A stretch of DNA of 64,000 bases from Helicobacter pylori (GTDB lineage Bacteria; Campylobacterota; Campylobacteria; Campylobacterales; Helicobacteraceae): assembly GCF_001653455.1 (NCBI RefSeq), contig NZ_CP011486.1, forward strand, positions 744,001 through 808,000, read 5' to 3'. A model generated the notes under the pieces. The model saw only the letters and a list, made by a program, of their open reading frames with translations, had not been told where the DNA came from and ran no database searches. Position numbers and translations under genes: made by a program. Each line of letters begins with the position of its first letter. The first letter of the stretch is position 1. Shown in pieces: positions 29,459-40,209 of the stretch.

Positions 29459-29665
29459 AACCGCACGAAAAACTCCGTCCTTTAGGGCGGAGATATAAAT
29501 GCATAGCCGTTAGGCTATATTTAAGCTAAAAGATAGCAAAATACCTCCAGTCTTTTTGGGGTAGGAAATATCCATGCAGACTTTAAAGAACAAAGCCTTT
29601 CGTGTTAGCGTCCGTTGGGACGCTTTAGTTAGGAAGCTCCTTGCTTTAGCAAGGGGCGGTTTCAC
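29459..29665 (+). repeat. Structured dispersed element, copy B (IS200/IS605-end-like)
   Basis: This 207-bp element is the inverted counterpart of 14264-14469. It can form four clear hairpins: CTCCGTCC/GGGCGGAG (29473-29492), ATAGCC/GGCTAT (29503-29518), GCGTCC/GGACGC (29608-29623) and GCTCCTTGC/GCAAGGGGC (29636-29657), with small TTTA, GTTA, GTTG and TTTA loops. A 39-codon ORF (29574-29693) matches the ORF in copy A. The CTCCGTCC-TTTA hairpin resembles, from memory, right ends of IS200/IS605 elements, so a solo end or guide-RNA remnant is suspected. No transposase gene is present. Confidence 0.7.
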
Positions 29666-29802
29666 TACGCTATGGGTATTTTTGGCTCTGTGATACTAAA
29701 ACTTTTATTTTTAAAAATGGGATTTTTTTGTTTTATCATTTTAAAATTTGTTTTATTAAGCTTATAGCAAAACTTAAAAACTCATTTTTTAAGTTTTATT
29801 TC

Positions 29803-29945
29803 AAACTCATTTTTTAAGGGGATAGGGGGTATTTTGAAATCATTCTCCCCCTACAACCCCCAACTAAATCCCCCTAAAAGACCGCTTTTTTTAGAGGCTA
29901 TCGCTTGATAAAAATCAAGCTCTTTATTATTGATTGTAAAAAATG
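29803..29945 (+). repeat. Dispersed intergenic repeat, copy 2 of 3
   Basis: Same blocks as copy 1: AAACTCATTT, AAGGGGATAGGGGGTATTTT, GACCGCTTTTTT, hairpin CTTGAT-AAAA-ATCAAG then CTCTTTATTATT, GATTGTAAAAAATG. It ends at the stop codon of the minus-strand hsdS gene. The part between copy B and this repeat (29666-29802) is AT-rich with no feature I can support. Confidence 0.75.
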
Positions 29946-29946
29946 C

Positions 29947-31161
29947 TCATTTTTTAACTTCTTTTTGTGGGTTTAGTGGTTTGAACGCCAATAATTTTTC
30001 TCGGTAATACTCGTATTGCTTTTTTCTCAATTCTATTTCGGCGGGGATACCGGATTGCAAATCGGTGGTTAGAGCTGAAAATTGATCCAAAATCTTAACG
30101 ATCTCTTGTTGGATTTCTAGGGGTGGGATGGGGATTAAAAAATTTTGTAGTATGTTTGCATTCAAGTTGTTTATTGTTGTTGTATTCAAAGATTTTTCTA
30201 AATATTGTTTAAAAATATTACTTGTAAAAATATGATACACAAAGCGACTATTTACCTCACGAATTCTAATCACTCCCATAAAGCCACCAAAAACATAGTT
30301 AAGATCTGTATTGATAAAAGCTACTTTTCCTATATGTTCGCTACTTCCACTCCCAGCACAAATTAAAATGTCGTTTTTTTTAAGGTATTGCTCTTTTTTA
30401 ATTTTTACATTTTTATTGATAACCTTAATCTCTTCAAAATTTAAATAATTTGATAGCGTTATATTATTTGCTCGTAATACCTTAATTCCACATTCTAGGT
30501 CATTGATTTCTTGATTTTTTTTATAAGTAACGCCTCTTATATATTCCCCAATATCCCCCAACTTCCTAAACCCCACCCCATCAGGCGCCAGGGTTTGGAG
30601 TAAGGCTTTCAAGCGTTTGGGGTAGGTTTTGTGCGCTAATCTTTCTTTAGCGTCTTTGTGGCTTTGGTTGATGTCGTTAAAGTCTAAAAGCATGTTTCGG
30701 TAATACTCGTATTGCTTTTTTCGCGCTTTTAATTCTGTGTTTAATTCTGTGATTTGCATAATGTTATTACTAGAAATGCTATAAGGTATAGCGCTTCTAT
30801 TTGAAATAGAATATAAATAATTTTGCATGTTTGTTAATACATAATAAAGGTATCTATTGATTAGGGTTTCGTTTGGAATAACAGAAAAACAAACATCATT
30901 CGCCCAAAACTTTTGATTTTGCCAATTGACAAATCCGGCGGTTCCATATTGAGCTATAGTGATTGTATTTTCCTCTCTGTTATATTCATTCAAATACCCC
31001 ATAAATCCTATCCCACCAGATACAACAGGATATTTTCCTTTATCCAATATTTCTTTTTTTGTAACCCTTTTACCTCTAATTATTTCACACACCTCCCCCA
31101 ACTTCCTAAACCCCACCCCATCAGGCGCTAGGGTTTGGAGTAATTTTTCTATTTTGTTCAT
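29947..31161 (-). CDS. hsdS: Type I restriction-modification specificity subunit HsdS
   Basis: The 404-residue product has two target-recognition domains (about 16-165 and 196-350), each introduced by LAPDGVGFRKLG and each ending in a conserved helix with KKQYEYYR. These halves each bind one part of a split DNA target. Phrases such as EIIRGKRVTKKEI and IPIPPLEIQQEIVKILDQFSALTTDL are typical. No hsdM or hsdR is in this window, so it either serves enzymes encoded elsewhere or is an orphan. The DNA coding the repeated segments is itself repeated (listed separately). Confidence 0.9.
   Translation of the reverse strand: MNKIEKLLQTLAPDGVGFRKLGEVCEIIRGKRVTKKEILDKGKYPVVSGGIGFMGYLNEYNREENTITIAQYGTAGFVNWQNQKFWANDVCFSVIPNETLINRYLYYVLTNMQNYLYSISNRSAIPYSISSNNIMQITELNTELKARKKQYEYYRNMLLDFNDINQSHKDAKERLAHKTYPKRLKALLQTLAPDGVGFRKLGDIGEYIRGVTYKKNQEINDLECGIKVLRANNITLSNYLNFEEIKVINKNVKIKKEQYLKKNDILICAGSGSSEHIGKVAFINTDLNYVFGGFMGVIRIREVNSRFVYHIFTSNIFKQYLEKSLNTTTINNLNANILQNFLIPIPPLEIQQEIVKILDQFSALTTDLQSGIPAEIELRKKQYEYYREKLLAFKPLNPQKEVKK
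30554..30603. repeat. Direct repeat within hsdS, inner copy
   Basis: This roughly 50-bp stretch (CCCCAACTTCCTAAACCCCA and onward to GGGTTTGGAGTAA) is identical but for about one base in the central GGCGC[C/T]AGGG to 31094-31143. The offset is 540 bp, which is 180 codons, so recombination would keep frame. A second pair, GGTAATACTCGTATTGCTTT, lies at 30002-30025 and 30698-30721. Confidence 0.9.
31094..31143. repeat. Direct repeat within hsdS, N-terminal copy
   Basis: Partner of 30554-30603. It encodes LQTLAPDGVGFRKLG at the head of the first recognition domain. Such repeats are known substrates for moving recognition domains between positions and alleles. Confidence 0.9.
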
Positions 31162-31207
31162 TTTTGCCTCCTTAAGCTTCTAGCTCTTTAATGATTAGAT
31201 CAAGGCT

Positions 31208-33268
31208 TTAAGCCCTCATCGCACGCATGGAATTAGCCAAGGCTAAAAGCGTAACCCCCACATCGCCAAAGACCGCTTCCCACAAGCTCGCTACCCCCAT
31301 AAGCCCTAGCACGATAAAAACCGCCTTAATCCCTAAAGCAAACAAGATATTTTGCCAGATGATGCTTTTTGTTTTTTTAGCGATCGCTAGGACTTTCACT
31401 AGCGAATTTAAAGAATCGTTCGTGATGACAATGTCCGCGCTTTGCTTGCTCAATTCTGAGCCTTTCCCCATGCCAATCCCCACATCAGCGCTCGCTAGAG
31501 TTGGCGCATCATTGATGCCATCGCCTACAAAAATCGCCGGGGCTTTATAGCGCTCTTTAAAGGTTTTAAACACGCTCGTTTTTTCTTCAGGCAACAAGCT
31601 CGCATGATATTCGCACCCTAGAGTTTTTGCAATGCTTTCAGTCGCGCTTTTCCTATCCCCACTCAAAATGCAAAAATTTTCTATCCCTTGCGCTTTTAAA
31701 TCCCTCAAACACTCTATGGCGTCATCTTTAATCTCATCGCTAATGACAATGTAGCCGATATAATTTTGGTTAAAAGCCACATGCACGATCGTGCCGTTTT
31801 CTGGGGAAGGGCTGTGCGCGATATTGAATTGATCGAGCATTTTTTCATTCCCTGCGATGATCAAATCCGTATGGCATTGCGCTTTAACCCCCATTCCGCT
31901 CAATTCTTCGTAATTTTTAATGTCATGCTGGTGCTTATCGTCTTTTAACATTTCTTCGCAAGCTTTTTGAATGGATAAAGCGATGGGGTGCGTGGATAAG
32001 AGCTGCGAACAAGAAGCGTAATGCAAAACTTCTTCTTTAGAATGCCCGTTTTGCGGCACAATATCCATCACCTTAAAAACGCCTTTAGTCAAGGTGCCGG
32101 TTTTATCAAAGGCGATGCTTTTAGCTTGGGTAAGCACCTCTAAAACATGCACGCCTTTCATTAAAATACCCTTTCGGCTCGCCGCTCCCACGCCTCCGAA
32201 ATACCCCAAAGGCACAGAAATCACTAACGCGCAAGGACAGCTCACCATTAAAGCCACAAGCCCCCTATAAATCCACTCATCAAAGCTCCCCATAGAAAAC
32301 AAGGGCGGTAATACAGCGATCATTAACGCAATGAATAAAACGCTTGGGGTGTAGTAGCGTGAAAATTTAGTGATAAATTTCTCCGTTTCGCTCTTTTCAT
32401 TCGTGGCTTGCTGGACTAAATCCACCACTTTAGCGATAGAAGAATCTTTATACCTTTTTTCTACTTGAATTTCAAGCACCGCCTTTAAATTCAAACTCCC
32501 CCCTAAAACTTTGGAATTTTCTTTAACATTAACAGGCATGGACTCCCCGCTCAACGCCCTTTCATCTAGCAAACTCTCGCCTTTGATCACCACGCCATCA
32601 ACAGGCACTTTTTCGCCCACTTTCACCACCACAATGTCATTGATTTGCAAATCTTCAGGTGCAACGCTCACTAGCTCATCGCCCTTTTTCAAATAAGCCA
32701 AATTAGGAGCGACATCCACTAAAGCTTTAAGGGATTTTTTAGAGCGTGCAATAGCGAGTTTTTGCAAAAACTCACCCGCTGAATAAAACACCATAATAGA
32801 GACGCTTTCTTCATAAGCCCCCACGCAAAAAGCCGCAATAGTCGCAATGAGCATGAGAGCGTTTTCATCAAAGAATTGCCCTTTTCTAAGCCCACGAAAC
32901 GCCCCTAAAATCACATCTTTACCGCTTATGAGATACACTAATGCTAGCACCACAAACACCGCTTTTTCAATGAAAGGGCTAGGATCAAGGTGCAAGATTA
33001 AAATCGCGCCCAAAAAGACAATAATCGTGCTGATGAGTGGGGTAAAACTCAAGGGCTTTTCTACGGCTTCTTTAAAAGACAGGCTCAAATGCGGTTCGTT
33101 TTGCTTGATGAAAGCCTTAACCTTTTCAAAATCGCTCGTATCCAAAAACAACTTACTGGTGCTGAAATTGATTTGAGCTTTTTTCACATAGTCTAGTTTG
33201 TTCAAATCCCTTTCCAATTTAGCTGCACAATCAGGGCAATCCAAATTATGAATGTGGTATTCTTGCAT
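31208..33268 (-). CDS. cadA: Heavy-metal P1B-type ATPase CadA
   Basis: A P-type efflux pump for divalent soft metals (Cd, Zn, Co in H. pylori by the literature as I recall it). There is an N-terminal metal-binding motif [13 protein letters not shown], membrane helices from about residue 72, the CPC transport motif [11 protein letters not shown], the phosphorylation motif [11 protein letters not shown], and the hinge motif [18 protein letters not shown]. At 686 residues it is full length. Its ATG follows AAGGGAGAGAAA and lies 23 bp after the comM stop, so the two are probably co-transcribed. Confidence 0.92.
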   Translation of the reverse strand: MQEYHIHNLDCPDCAAKLERDLNKLDYVKKAQINFSTSKLFLDTSDFEKVKAFIKQNEPHLSLSFKEAVEKPLSFTPLISTIIVFLGAILILHLDPSPFIEKAVFVVLALVYLISGKDVILGAFRGLRKGQFFDENALMLIATIAAFCVGAYEESVSIMVFYSAGEFLQKLAIARSKKSLKALVDVAPNLAYLKKGDELVSVAPEDLQINDIVVVKVGEKVPVDGVVIKGESLLDERALSGESMPVNVKENSKVLGGSLNLKAVLEIQVEKRYKDSSIAKVVDLVQQATNEKSETEKFITKFSRYYTPSVLFIALMIAVLPPLFSMGSFDEWIYRGLVALMVSCPCALVISVPLGYFGGVGAASRKGILMKGVHVLEVLTQAKSIAFDKTGTLTKGVFKVMDIVPQNGHSKEEVLHYASCSQLLSTHPIALSIQKACEEMLKDDKHQHDIKNYEELSGMGVKAQCHTDLIIAGNEKMLDQFNIAHSPSPENGTIVHVAFNQNYIGYIVISDEIKDDAIECLRDLKAQGIENFCILSGDRKSATESIAKTLGCEYHASLLPEEKTSVFKTFKERYKAPAIFVGDGINDAPTLASADVGIGMGKGSELSKQSADIVITNDSLNSLVKVLAIAKKTKSIIWQNILFALGIKAVFIVLGLMGVASLWEAVFGDVGVTLLALANSMRAMRA

Positions 33269-33291
33269 TTTCTCTCCCTTATTAAAAAATT

Positions 33292-34812
33292 TTAAGAAAT
33301 TTTTCTAAAACTCAACGCTTTAAGCATGTGAGATTTTTCTATATTCTCGCAAGCGTTTAAATCTGCAATCGTTCTAGCGACCTTTTTGACTTTATTGATA
33401 GAGCGCATGGACAGATTAAACCTTTCAGCCGCCTGCTCCAACAACTTTTGCGCTTCAAAATTTAAAGGGCAAAATCGTTCGATCTGCTCTTCATTAAGCT
33501 TACCATTAAAAACGCTTTGTTTTCTTAACTTTTGCTGTTTGAAAGCTAATAATACTAATTGGTGCATTTCTTTTGAAGTCCAAGAGTGCGACGGCGCGTC
33601 TTTATAGCTCCCCTCTTCCATTTGCACAAACAAATCAATCCTATCCAAAAAAGGCTCGCTCAAGCGGTTTTTATACTGCGTGATTTCTCTATCTTGACAA
33701 CGGCATGCTTTAGTGGTGCTGAGTAAATTCCCACACAAACAAGGGTTTTGAGCCCCTACAAACAAAAAAGAGGTTTCGTATTCAATCTTACTATGCACTC
33801 GTGAGATCACTAATTTATTGTTTTCCAAAGGCTCTCTTAAGGCTTCCAAAATATCCTTTTTAAAATGGGGCAATTCGTCAAAAAAAAGCATGCCGTTATG
33901 TGCCAATGCGATTTCGCCAGGTTTTGGCTCTTTTAAAGAGCTTGAGCCTAAAATGCTGGATTTTGAAGCGCTTTGGTGCGGGTTTCTAAAGCTTCTTAAG
34001 GGGTAATAGGCGCTGTCTTGCTCGCTTAAAATGCGTAATTTTGTGGCTTCTAGGATTTCATTCAAACTTAAGGGAGGTAAAATATAACGCATGCGATTAA
34101 CGATCATGCTTTTACCGCACCCTGGACTTCCTTCTAAAAGCAGGTTATGAAACCCGGCGCTAGCGATCAAAGCGGCTTCTTTAGCGATAGCTTGCCCCCT
34201 AACTTCTTTAAAATCTAAAGCGTAGGTGTCTGAAAAATAATACTCTTTATGGTGGATTTCTATCGTTTCAAAAGGGAGGTTTTTAATGTGGGTGTGCGCT
34301 TTGATTTCAGGGTTTTGCAAGATTTCTAAGGCTTCTTTAAAATGCTCCACAAAAAAGCATTGCAAATTAGGAATGAGCGAAAAAAGCTCTTCATTCGCTT
34401 TAGGTGCAATGATTTTTGCATGGGGGCGTTTAATGGCAATGTCTAAAAGCATGGGGAAAATGTTAGAATTGGGTTTGATCTTGCCATCAAGCCCTAACTC
34501 CCCAAAAGCAAACCACTCTTTAGCGCTTAATTCTTGTTTTTGCAAAGCGATTAAAAGAGCGATAGGCAAGTCAAAATGGCTCCCGGATTTAGGCAAATCT
34601 GAAGGCGAAAGGTTGATGGTGATTTTTAAAGGCGGGAAAGTGAAATCGTTATTTTGTAAGGCTGATTGGACTCGCTGCTTGGCTTCTTGGATAGAATTGT
34701 TAGCAAGACCTGAAATCACAAACGCCGGTAAAGCCCTTGTGAAAGTCGCTTCCACAGCCACGATTTCTGCCACCCCCTTTTGCATGGTCGCGCAAAATAT
34801 CGTGTTAATCAT
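33292..34812 (-). CDS. comM: ComM/YifB-type Mg-chelatase-like AAA+ ATPase
   Basis: Full-length (506 aa) member of the YifB/ComM family, a hexameric branch-migration helicase that helps integrate transforming DNA. The N-terminal Lon-like domain starts [30 protein letters not shown]. The AAA+ domain has Walker [14 protein letters not shown] and Walker [13 protein letters not shown] zinc-like cluster [13 protein letters not shown] and a C-terminal [16 protein letters not shown] complete it. It starts 2 bp after the def stop on the same strand. Natural transformation is well known in H. pylori, which fits. Confidence 0.9.
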   Translation of the reverse strand: MINTIFCATMQKGVAEIVAVEATFTRALPAFVISGLANNSIQEAKQRVQSALQNNDFTFPPLKITINLSPSDLPKSGSHFDLPIALLIALQKQELSAKEWFAFGELGLDGKIKPNSNIFPMLLDIAIKRPHAKIIAPKANEELFSLIPNLQCFFVEHFKEALEILQNPEIKAHTHIKNLPFETIEIHHKEYYFSDTYALDFKEVRGQAIAKEAALIASAGFHNLLLEGSPGCGKSMIVNRMRYILPPLSLNEILEATKLRILSEQDSAYYPLRSFRNPHQSASKSSILGSSSLKEPKPGEIALAHNGMLFFDELPHFKKDILEALREPLENNKLVISRVHSKIEYETSFLFVGAQNPCLCGNLLSTTKACRCQDREITQYKNRLSEPFLDRIDLFVQMEEGSYKDAPSHSWTSKEMHQLVLLAFKQQKLRKQSVFNGKLNEEQIERFCPLNFEAQKLLEQAAERFNLSMRSINKVKKVARTIADLNACENIEKSHMLKALSFRKIS

Positions 34813-34814
34813 GG

Positions 34815-35342
34815 CTAGGACTTGTTTTTGGGATTTTTATTTAATTCTTTGAGTTCTTTTTCAAATTTTTTACGCTTCAAAATGGACAATTTATCCACGA
34901 ATAACACGCCATTGAGATGGTCTATCTCATGCTGAATGGCTACCGCTAACAACTCGCTCGCTTCTAAAACTTTCACTTCAGCGAAGCGGTTTTGATACTC
35001 TATTTTAACCTTTTCAAAACGCTCCACTTCTTCATAAAACCCCGGCACAGACAAGCACCCTTCTCTATACATCATTGACCCCTTCGTTTCTATCCATTTA
35101 GGGTTAATGATTTCTAGGCAATCCTCTTTATACTGCACGCCATCTTCTCGTGGGAGGTTGATAAGCAGCATTCTTAAGGGTAAGCCCACTTGAATCGCCG
35201 CTAACCCTATCCCTTCACTTTCTATCATGGTTTCATACATGTCATCTAGTTGTTGGTGGAGTTTTTCATCAAAAGAAACAACCTCTTTAGAAATCGTTCT
35301 TAAGATTTTAGAAGGGTAATGGATAATTTCTAATAACGCCAT
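34815..35342 (-). CDS. def: Peptide deformylase
   Basis: Removes the formyl group from nascent proteins. The three catalytic motifs are present: [10 protein letters not shown] near residue 46, EGCLSVPG near 94 and QHEIDHLNG near 137, with the metal ligands Cys, His, His. The length of 175 residues is normal. It lies between clpP (4-bp gap) and comM (2-bp gap) in a tight minus-strand operon with tig at the head. Confidence 0.96.
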   Translation of the reverse strand: MALLEIIHYPSKILRTISKEVVSFDEKLHQQLDDMYETMIESEGIGLAAIQVGLPLRMLLINLPREDGVQYKEDCLEIINPKWIETKGSMMYREGCLSVPGFYEEVERFEKVKIEYQNRFAEVKVLEASELLAVAIQHEIDHLNGVLFVDKLSILKRKKFEKELKELNKNPKNKS

Positions 35343-35346
35343 GCGA

Positions 35347-35937
35347 TCACTTCACATTTTTTTGCAACACTTTATCAATCAAGCCATATTCTTTAGCTTC
35401 TTTAGCGCTCATGTAAAAATCCCTATCCGTGTCTTTAGCGATTTGCTCTAAGCTTTGCCCTGAATTTTGAGCCAAAATAGAATTCATCAAACCCTTAAGC
35501 CTGAGAATTTCGTTAGAAATGATTTCAATATCGCTCGCTTGCCCTTGAGCCCCCCCTAAAGGCTGGTGGATCATAATCCTTGAATGAGGCAATGAAAAGC
35601 GCTTGCCCTTAGCCCCACAGCTCAATAAAAACGCCCCCATAGAAGCCGCTTGACCGATGCAAATCGTAGAAACATCAGGGCGGATAAAATTCATCGTATC
35701 ATAAATACTAAGACCGCTTGTTATCACCCCACCAGGAGAATTGATATACAAACCAATGTCTTTTTCAGGATCTTCAGCTTCCAAAAACAAGAGTTGGGCC
35801 ACAATAGAAGACGCCACGCTGTCATTAATCTCACCGCTCAATAAAACGATGCGATCCTTTAAAAGGCGCGAGTAAATATCATAACTGCGCTCCCCACGAT
35901 CGGTATTCTCTATCACATAAGGAATGTATCCCATCAT
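35347..35937 (-). CDS. clpP: ATP-dependent Clp protease proteolytic subunit
   Basis: The 196-residue serine protease subunit has the catalytic serine in [14 protein letters not shown] (about Ser99), the histidine in [14 protein letters not shown] (about His124) and an aspartate in [10 protein letters not shown]. It forms the 14-mer degraded-protein chamber with ClpX or ClpA. The gene sits directly after tig (18-bp gap), the usual trigger factor-clpP arrangement, and is followed by def. Confidence 0.97.
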   Translation of the reverse strand: MMGYIPYVIENTDRGERSYDIYSRLLKDRIVLLSGEINDSVASSIVAQLLFLEAEDPEKDIGLYINSPGGVITSGLSIYDTMNFIRPDVSTICIGQAASMGAFLLSCGAKGKRFSLPHSRIMIHQPLGGAQGQASDIEIISNEILRLKGLMNSILAQNSGQSLEQIAKDTDRDFYMSAKEAKEYGLIDKVLQKNVK

Positions 35938-35954
35938 CTCTCCTTTTTAGCCGT

Positions 35955-37310
35955 TCAGCCCACTTGAGTTTTTTGAGCGTTGGGCCTCATTTTTTCTAAA
36001 ATTTCTTGTTGCTCTTTAGATAGGTTTTTATCTAAGAAATAAGTCAGCACCCTATCTTCAATCATCGCCATTTTCACCGCTGCTAACATGTTGTTTTTGC
36101 GGTATTGCTCAATGAGATTTTCTGGGTTTTGCCCTGTCATCAGCGCTTCATAATACAAGGTTTGAAAGACTTTATTATCATGCACGCCAATTTTTTCTTC
36201 TTTAGCTAAAGCGTCAATGATGAAAGTGATTTTCACGCTTTTTGTCGCATCATTCCTAAAACTTTCACGCTTTTCTTTGGCTTTTTCTTGATTTTCTTGC
36301 AAGGATTTGACTTCCTCTGCTTGCATGGAATAAAGAGCGTTCCTGAATAACAAATCCATTTCTTGCTCTATGATCGTTTTAGGCAAATCAAAAAGGATTT
36401 TTTCATCTAAATTTTCAATCAATTTTTCTTTCAACTCTTCATTGTAGAGCCTAGCCTTATTTTCTAAAAATAATTGCCCTTTAACCCTTTCTTTTAAAAG
36501 CTCCAAAGTCGCATTTTCTTCATTAGCTAAGACGATTTTAGCGAGTTCGTCATTGATTTCTAACACTTCACGCGCTTGAATCTGGTGCAATTTCACTTTA
36601 AAAAGGGCTTCTTTACCGGCTAAATGCCCTGCATGATAATCGCTAGGGAAAGTCAAAGAAAATTCTTTCTCTTCACCTGCTTGCATGCCTAAAAGAGCTT
36701 TTTCAAAATCTCCTAGCATTTGCTTACTGCCTAAAATCAAACTGAAATTTTGAGCCTTGCCCCCTTCAAAAGGCGCATTGTCTATAAAGCCTTCAAAATC
36801 AATCGTTAATTTATCGTCGTTTTGAGCTTTTTTTTGAGCGTCAGTGTCTATAAACTTCGCATAGTCTTTAGCGAATTGTTTCAAACGCTCATTAACCTTT
36901 TCTTCATTTGGAACTTCCACTCCCACGCTAGGCACACACTCTTTGATCTGGTCTAACACGATCGTGGGTTTCAAGCCGATATCCGCTTCTATTTCAAAAT
37001 GCGTGTCTTTTTTTTCAAATTTAGTGAAATTGGGGCTACCGATGAGATCCTTAGCTTCAATCCCTAATTCTTTAAGAGCGTTTTTTAAAATCTCTTGAAA
37101 CATTTCTTCTTGGGCGTCTTGCTCAACTTGAGCTTGATAGCGACTTTTCACTAAACTAAGGGGGACTTTACCTCTTCTAAAGCCGTCAATCTTAACTTTT
37201 TGGGCGATTTTTTGAGCGATTTTATCATAACGCTTTTCTAAATCTTCAATGGAAAGTTTAGCACTCAAACAAGCGTTAGCGGTGTCAATCTTTTTCACTT
37301 CAAGATTCAT
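35955..37310 (-). CDS. tig: Trigger factor
   Basis: Ribosome-bound chaperone and prolyl isomerase. The ribosome-binding signature appears as GFRRGKVPLSLVKSRY near residues 43-58, the FKBP-like domain covers about 150-240 (DFEGFIDNAPFEGGKAQNFSLILGS), and a long helical C-terminal domain follows. The length of 451 residues is normal. It heads the tig-clpP-def-comM-cadA series on the minus strand. Confidence 0.95.
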   Translation of the reverse strand: MNLEVKKIDTANACLSAKLSIEDLEKRYDKIAQKIAQKVKIDGFRRGKVPLSLVKSRYQAQVEQDAQEEMFQEILKNALKELGIEAKDLIGSPNFTKFEKKDTHFEIEADIGLKPTIVLDQIKECVPSVGVEVPNEEKVNERLKQFAKDYAKFIDTDAQKKAQNDDKLTIDFEGFIDNAPFEGGKAQNFSLILGSKQMLGDFEKALLGMQAGEEKEFSLTFPSDYHAGHLAGKEALFKVKLHQIQAREVLEINDELAKIVLANEENATLELLKERVKGQLFLENKARLYNEELKEKLIENLDEKILFDLPKTIIEQEMDLLFRNALYSMQAEEVKSLQENQEKAKEKRESFRNDATKSVKITFIIDALAKEEKIGVHDNKVFQTLYYEALMTGQNPENLIEQYRKNNMLAAVKMAMIEDRVLTYFLDKNLSKEQQEILEKMRPNAQKTQVG

Positions 37311-37422
37311 CTTTTTCCTTAATGGTTAAAAATTAAAGTTTTATAGTCATTATAGCTTAATTTATTTTAATTCCGGTTTATAAAAAGCGCTTTTAATTCT
37401 AATTTTCAAAAATTTAAAAAAA

Positions 37423-38259
37423 CTAAAAATCATAAGTTGAAGTGAGGTAGACAGAGATATTGCGCTTGAAATGAAGGGTGTATAAGGGGGTTTCAAAATA
37501 ATCGTTGGTTAGAAAGGGAATGCGAGCGCCAAATTCTATCGCCCAATTCTTATACCTTGAAAAGCGGTAGCGATACCCCACATTCAGCATCACTTGAAAC
37601 ATGTAAGGGTGATAAATGCTTGAAGGATCTTTAGCCCACTTTTTAAAAATATTTGTTTCATAAAACCAAGTTTCTCCCACGAAATTCATTCCTAAAATCA
37701 GCGTTCCAAACGCGCGTTTGTATAAAAAGTCAGCTCCCACGCCATAAAAAATAGCGTTAATAAAAGTCTCTTTCCTTTGCAATTTTTCTCTATACCTTTT
37801 AGGGATTTGCGAGCTTTCTCTCAAACTATCGCCTAACATGCCTTTATTTTTAAGAAAAAAACCATAAGCATAGTCCAAAGAAACATAAACACGGAAACCA
37901 TAACGCTCTTTTTTAGGAAAAAATTGTTTATAGCCATAAATCAAACTGACTTCAGCGAAAGGAATGTCTCGGTATTTTGAATGGTTTTCAAATTTTTCCC
38001 TACTCTGTAGCCATGACATTTGCACCACGCTTGTGCCGTAATAATGAGAACTTTTGTCTATGTTAAAAGGCTTTCTCGTTGGCTTTTTAGGCTTAGTGAA
38101 ACACGGAGGGTGGGTTTTACCCCTTAAACACTTCTTGGCTAAAAATCGTTGGTATCCTAGATCTTCTTCTTTGACGACCGTATAGGTAACTAAATCATCA
38201 GCCCTTAAACATGCGCTTAAAAAGAACGCTAAAACCCCCCTTTTGAGAAACCTGTTCAA
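37423..38259 (-). CDS. horG: Hor-family outer membrane protein
   Basis: The product has a signal peptide (MNRFLKRGVLAFFLSACLRA), a linker rich in lysine and proline, then alternating amphipathic strands with many aromatics (FYGVGADFLYKRAFGTLILGMNFVGETWFY) and the Helicobacter ending YLTSTYDF with terminal Phe, as in H. pylori outer membrane barrels. The gene name horG is from memory of gene order upstream of hpaA, so the family is firmer than the symbol. It lies 21 bp downstream of hpaA on the same strand and is likely co-transcribed. Confidence 0.75.
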   Translation of the reverse strand: MNRFLKRGVLAFFLSACLRADDLVTYTVVKEEDLGYQRFLAKKCLRGKTHPPCFTKPKKPTRKPFNIDKSSHYYGTSVVQMSWLQSREKFENHSKYRDIPFAEVSLIYGYKQFFPKKERYGFRVYVSLDYAYGFFLKNKGMLGDSLRESSQIPKRYREKLQRKETFINAIFYGVGADFLYKRAFGTLILGMNFVGETWFYETNIFKKWAKDPSSIYHPYMFQVMLNVGYRYRFSRYKNWAIEFGARIPFLTNDYFETPLYTLHFKRNISVYLTSTYDF

Positions 38260-38280
38260 GCGTTCTTTTTCTTATCTGTT

Positions 38281-39063
38281 TTATCGGTTTCTCTTGTTTT
38301 TCAATTCCTTGGCGTCTTTTTGATAAGATTCCAAACTCTTTTGAGTGAGTTTTTTGTCTATTTCTTGCATAATATCCATAAAAATCTTATTCAAAGCGCT
38401 CTTAATCGCATCATTAGAATTATCCGTTCCCTTAACCATAGTGCTAACTAACCCCCCGCTATGGCTTGAGTGGGTGGTTCGCAAGAATTTTTGCTGAATA
38501 TCCAACTCGCTCAAATCCATCGTGAAAGAATCCAAAGATTCCCCACTCATAGGCTCTATTATAGTAACCTTGATAAAACCGGCTGAAATCAAAACCCCTT
38601 CCATTTTGTCCAAACCAGTGGAAAATAATAACCCGGGTTCTGATTTTTTCTGTGTGGTTCTTTTAGGATCAGGGCGTAACACAATTTCCCCATTCATAGC
38701 GACAGCCAAATACCCTTCTTTTTTTTGTGCAAAAGAAAAATCGTCTTTATCGCTACTATCCACGCTAATAACCTTATAGCCTTGATTTTGTAAAATCTCT
38801 TCAACCTTAATTGCGGTTTGATTTTTGAATTTATTTTCATACTCTTTAGCAATATTGTCGCTATATTGGAAAGCTGGCCTTAAAAGCAAAATCTTTTCGT
38901 CTAACGCTTGAGCTTTAGCGCTAGCTGGATGGTAATTCAATTTCAAAGCGACTTCATTAGTTTCAATAATGTGCGGGCTGCATCCCACTAATAACGCTAC
39001 CACGCTCGCGCCTAAAAGGCATTTTTTCCATGCAAAATCCTTAAAATGACCATTTTTTTTCAT
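38281..39063 (-). CDS. hpaA: HpaA lipoprotein (neuraminyllactose-binding haemagglutinin)
   Basis: HpaA is a surface and flagellar-sheath lipoprotein required for colonisation in animal models, once described as a sialic acid adhesin. The lipobox LLVGC is at about residues 24-28, and the motif KRTTQKK, formerly proposed as the receptor-binding site, is present near residue 134. At 260 residues it is full length. The next gene, horG, follows after 21 bp. Confidence 0.93.
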   Translation of the reverse strand: MKKNGHFKDFAWKKCLLGASVVALLVGCSPHIIETNEVALKLNYHPASAKAQALDEKILLLRPAFQYSDNIAKEYENKFKNQTAIKVEEILQNQGYKVISVDSSDKDDFSFAQKKEGYLAVAMNGEIVLRPDPKRTTQKKSEPGLLFSTGLDKMEGVLISAGFIKVTIIEPMSGESLDSFTMDLSELDIQQKFLRTTHSSHSGGLVSTMVKGTDNSNDAIKSALNKIFMDIMQEIDKKLTQKSLESYQKDAKELKNKRNR

Positions 39064-39179
39064 CGTTCTATCCTTGATTGTAATATTTTAAAATTCTACA
39101 ACAAACACGAAGCAACCAACACGCTTTTGTTGTCAAAATGTTATTTTACCCTAACATCTTTAGATTATTAGATTTTTTT

Positions 39180-39656
39180 CTATTTTTTAGCGTTATAATC
39201 CCCACTTTTGCCTCCACTCTTATGCTCTAACATCACACCGCTAATCACCATGCCCTTATCAATGGCTTTCACCATGTCATAAATGGTTAAAAGCCCTATG
39301 CTCACGCTCATTAAAGCCTCCATTTCTACGCCCGTTTTAGCTTGAGTTTTGACTCTTGCATAGAGTTTAAAACTGCAAGTCTCTTTTTCTTCTAAAATAT
39401 CAATATCCACCCCATTGAGCATGATTGAATGGCACATGGGAATGAGCTCGCTTGTCTTTTTAGCCCCCATAATCCCAGCAATAATTGCAGTCTGTAACAC
39501 CGGACCCTTTTTAACGCAATGATTAACAATAGCGTTATAAGCTTCTTCATTCATGCTGATACGACCGCTTGCTAGAGCGATTCTTTCAGTGGTTTCTTTA
39601 TCCCCTATATCCACCATTTTAGGCTGATTTTCTTCATTCAAATGAGTGAGTGGCAT
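39180..39656 (-). CDS. moaC: Cyclic pyranopterin monophosphate synthase MoaC
   Basis: MoaC rearranges the MoaA product to cPMP. The body reads [77 protein letters not shown], all conserved family segments. I chose the ATG at 39656 because AAGGAAAAAAGA precedes it and because a longer form would overlap mogA. The gap to mogA is 10 bp. Last gene of a moaD-moaE-mogA-moaC series. Confidence 0.93.
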   Translation of the reverse strand: MPLTHLNEENQPKMVDIGDKETTERIALASGRISMNEEAYNAIVNHCVKKGPVLQTAIIAGIMGAKKTSELIPMCHSIMLNGVDIDILEEKETCSFKLYARVKTQAKTGVEMEALMSVSIGLLTIYDMVKAIDKGMVISGVMLEHKSGGKSGDYNAKK

Positions 39657-39666
39657 TCTTTTTTCC

Positions 39667-40197
39667 TTATTGTTTGGGGCGAAACGCTTGAATGTTTTTT
39701 TCATTCACTTGCATGTAATTTCCTAAAATCAAATCCACGCAATAAGGAATGGCTGGAAAAACCGCCTCTAAACATTCTCTAATGCTTTTTGGCTTACCGG
39801 GAAGATTGAGAATCAAACTCTTGTTCCTGATGCCAGCGCTTTGGCGCGATAGAATCGCTGTAGGCACGTATTTCAAGCTGGTCATTCGCATAAGCTCTCC
39901 AAACCCAGGAAGCATTTTTTGGCACACTTTTTCTGTGGCTTCTGGGGTTACATCTCTTAAAGCAGGGCCTGTGCCTCCTGTAGTAACGACTAAATCGCAT
40001 TGATACTCATCGCACATTTTAATCAGCGATTTTTCAATCAATCCTCTTTCGTCAGCGACAATTTCATAATGAAATTCTAAAGGATTGAGCAAATATTCAC
40101 GCAACACTTCTTGTATCGCTTTACCGCTTAAATCTTCATAAACCCCTTTTGACGCTCTGTCGCTTGCGCTCAAAACGCCTATATGAATCGTTTGCAT
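39667..40197 (-). CDS. mogA: Molybdopterin adenylyltransferase MogA
   Basis: MogA adenylates molybdopterin before molybdenum insertion. The 176 residues include [20 protein letters not shown], the [18 protein letters not shown] motif and [28 protein letters not shown], all typical. The gene is 12 bp downstream of moaE and 10 bp upstream of moaC. Confidence 0.93.
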   Translation of the reverse strand: MQTIHIGVLSASDRASKGVYEDLSGKAIQEVLREYLLNPLEFHYEIVADERGLIEKSLIKMCDEYQCDLVVTTGGTGPALRDVTPEATEKVCQKMLPGFGELMRMTSLKYVPTAILSRQSAGIRNKSLILNLPGKPKSIRECLEAVFPAIPYCVDLILGNYMQVNEKNIQAFRPKQ

Positions 40198-40209
40198 TCA
40201 AACTCCTTT

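Noticed and set aside
29459-29665. A complete insertion sequence in the hofF-hsdS gap
   Set aside because: No transposase or TnpB reading frame is present; only end-like hairpins remain.
34286-34852. 188-codon plus-strand ORF opposite comM
   Set aside because: It is antisense to the highly conserved ComM N-terminus and has no ribosome site.
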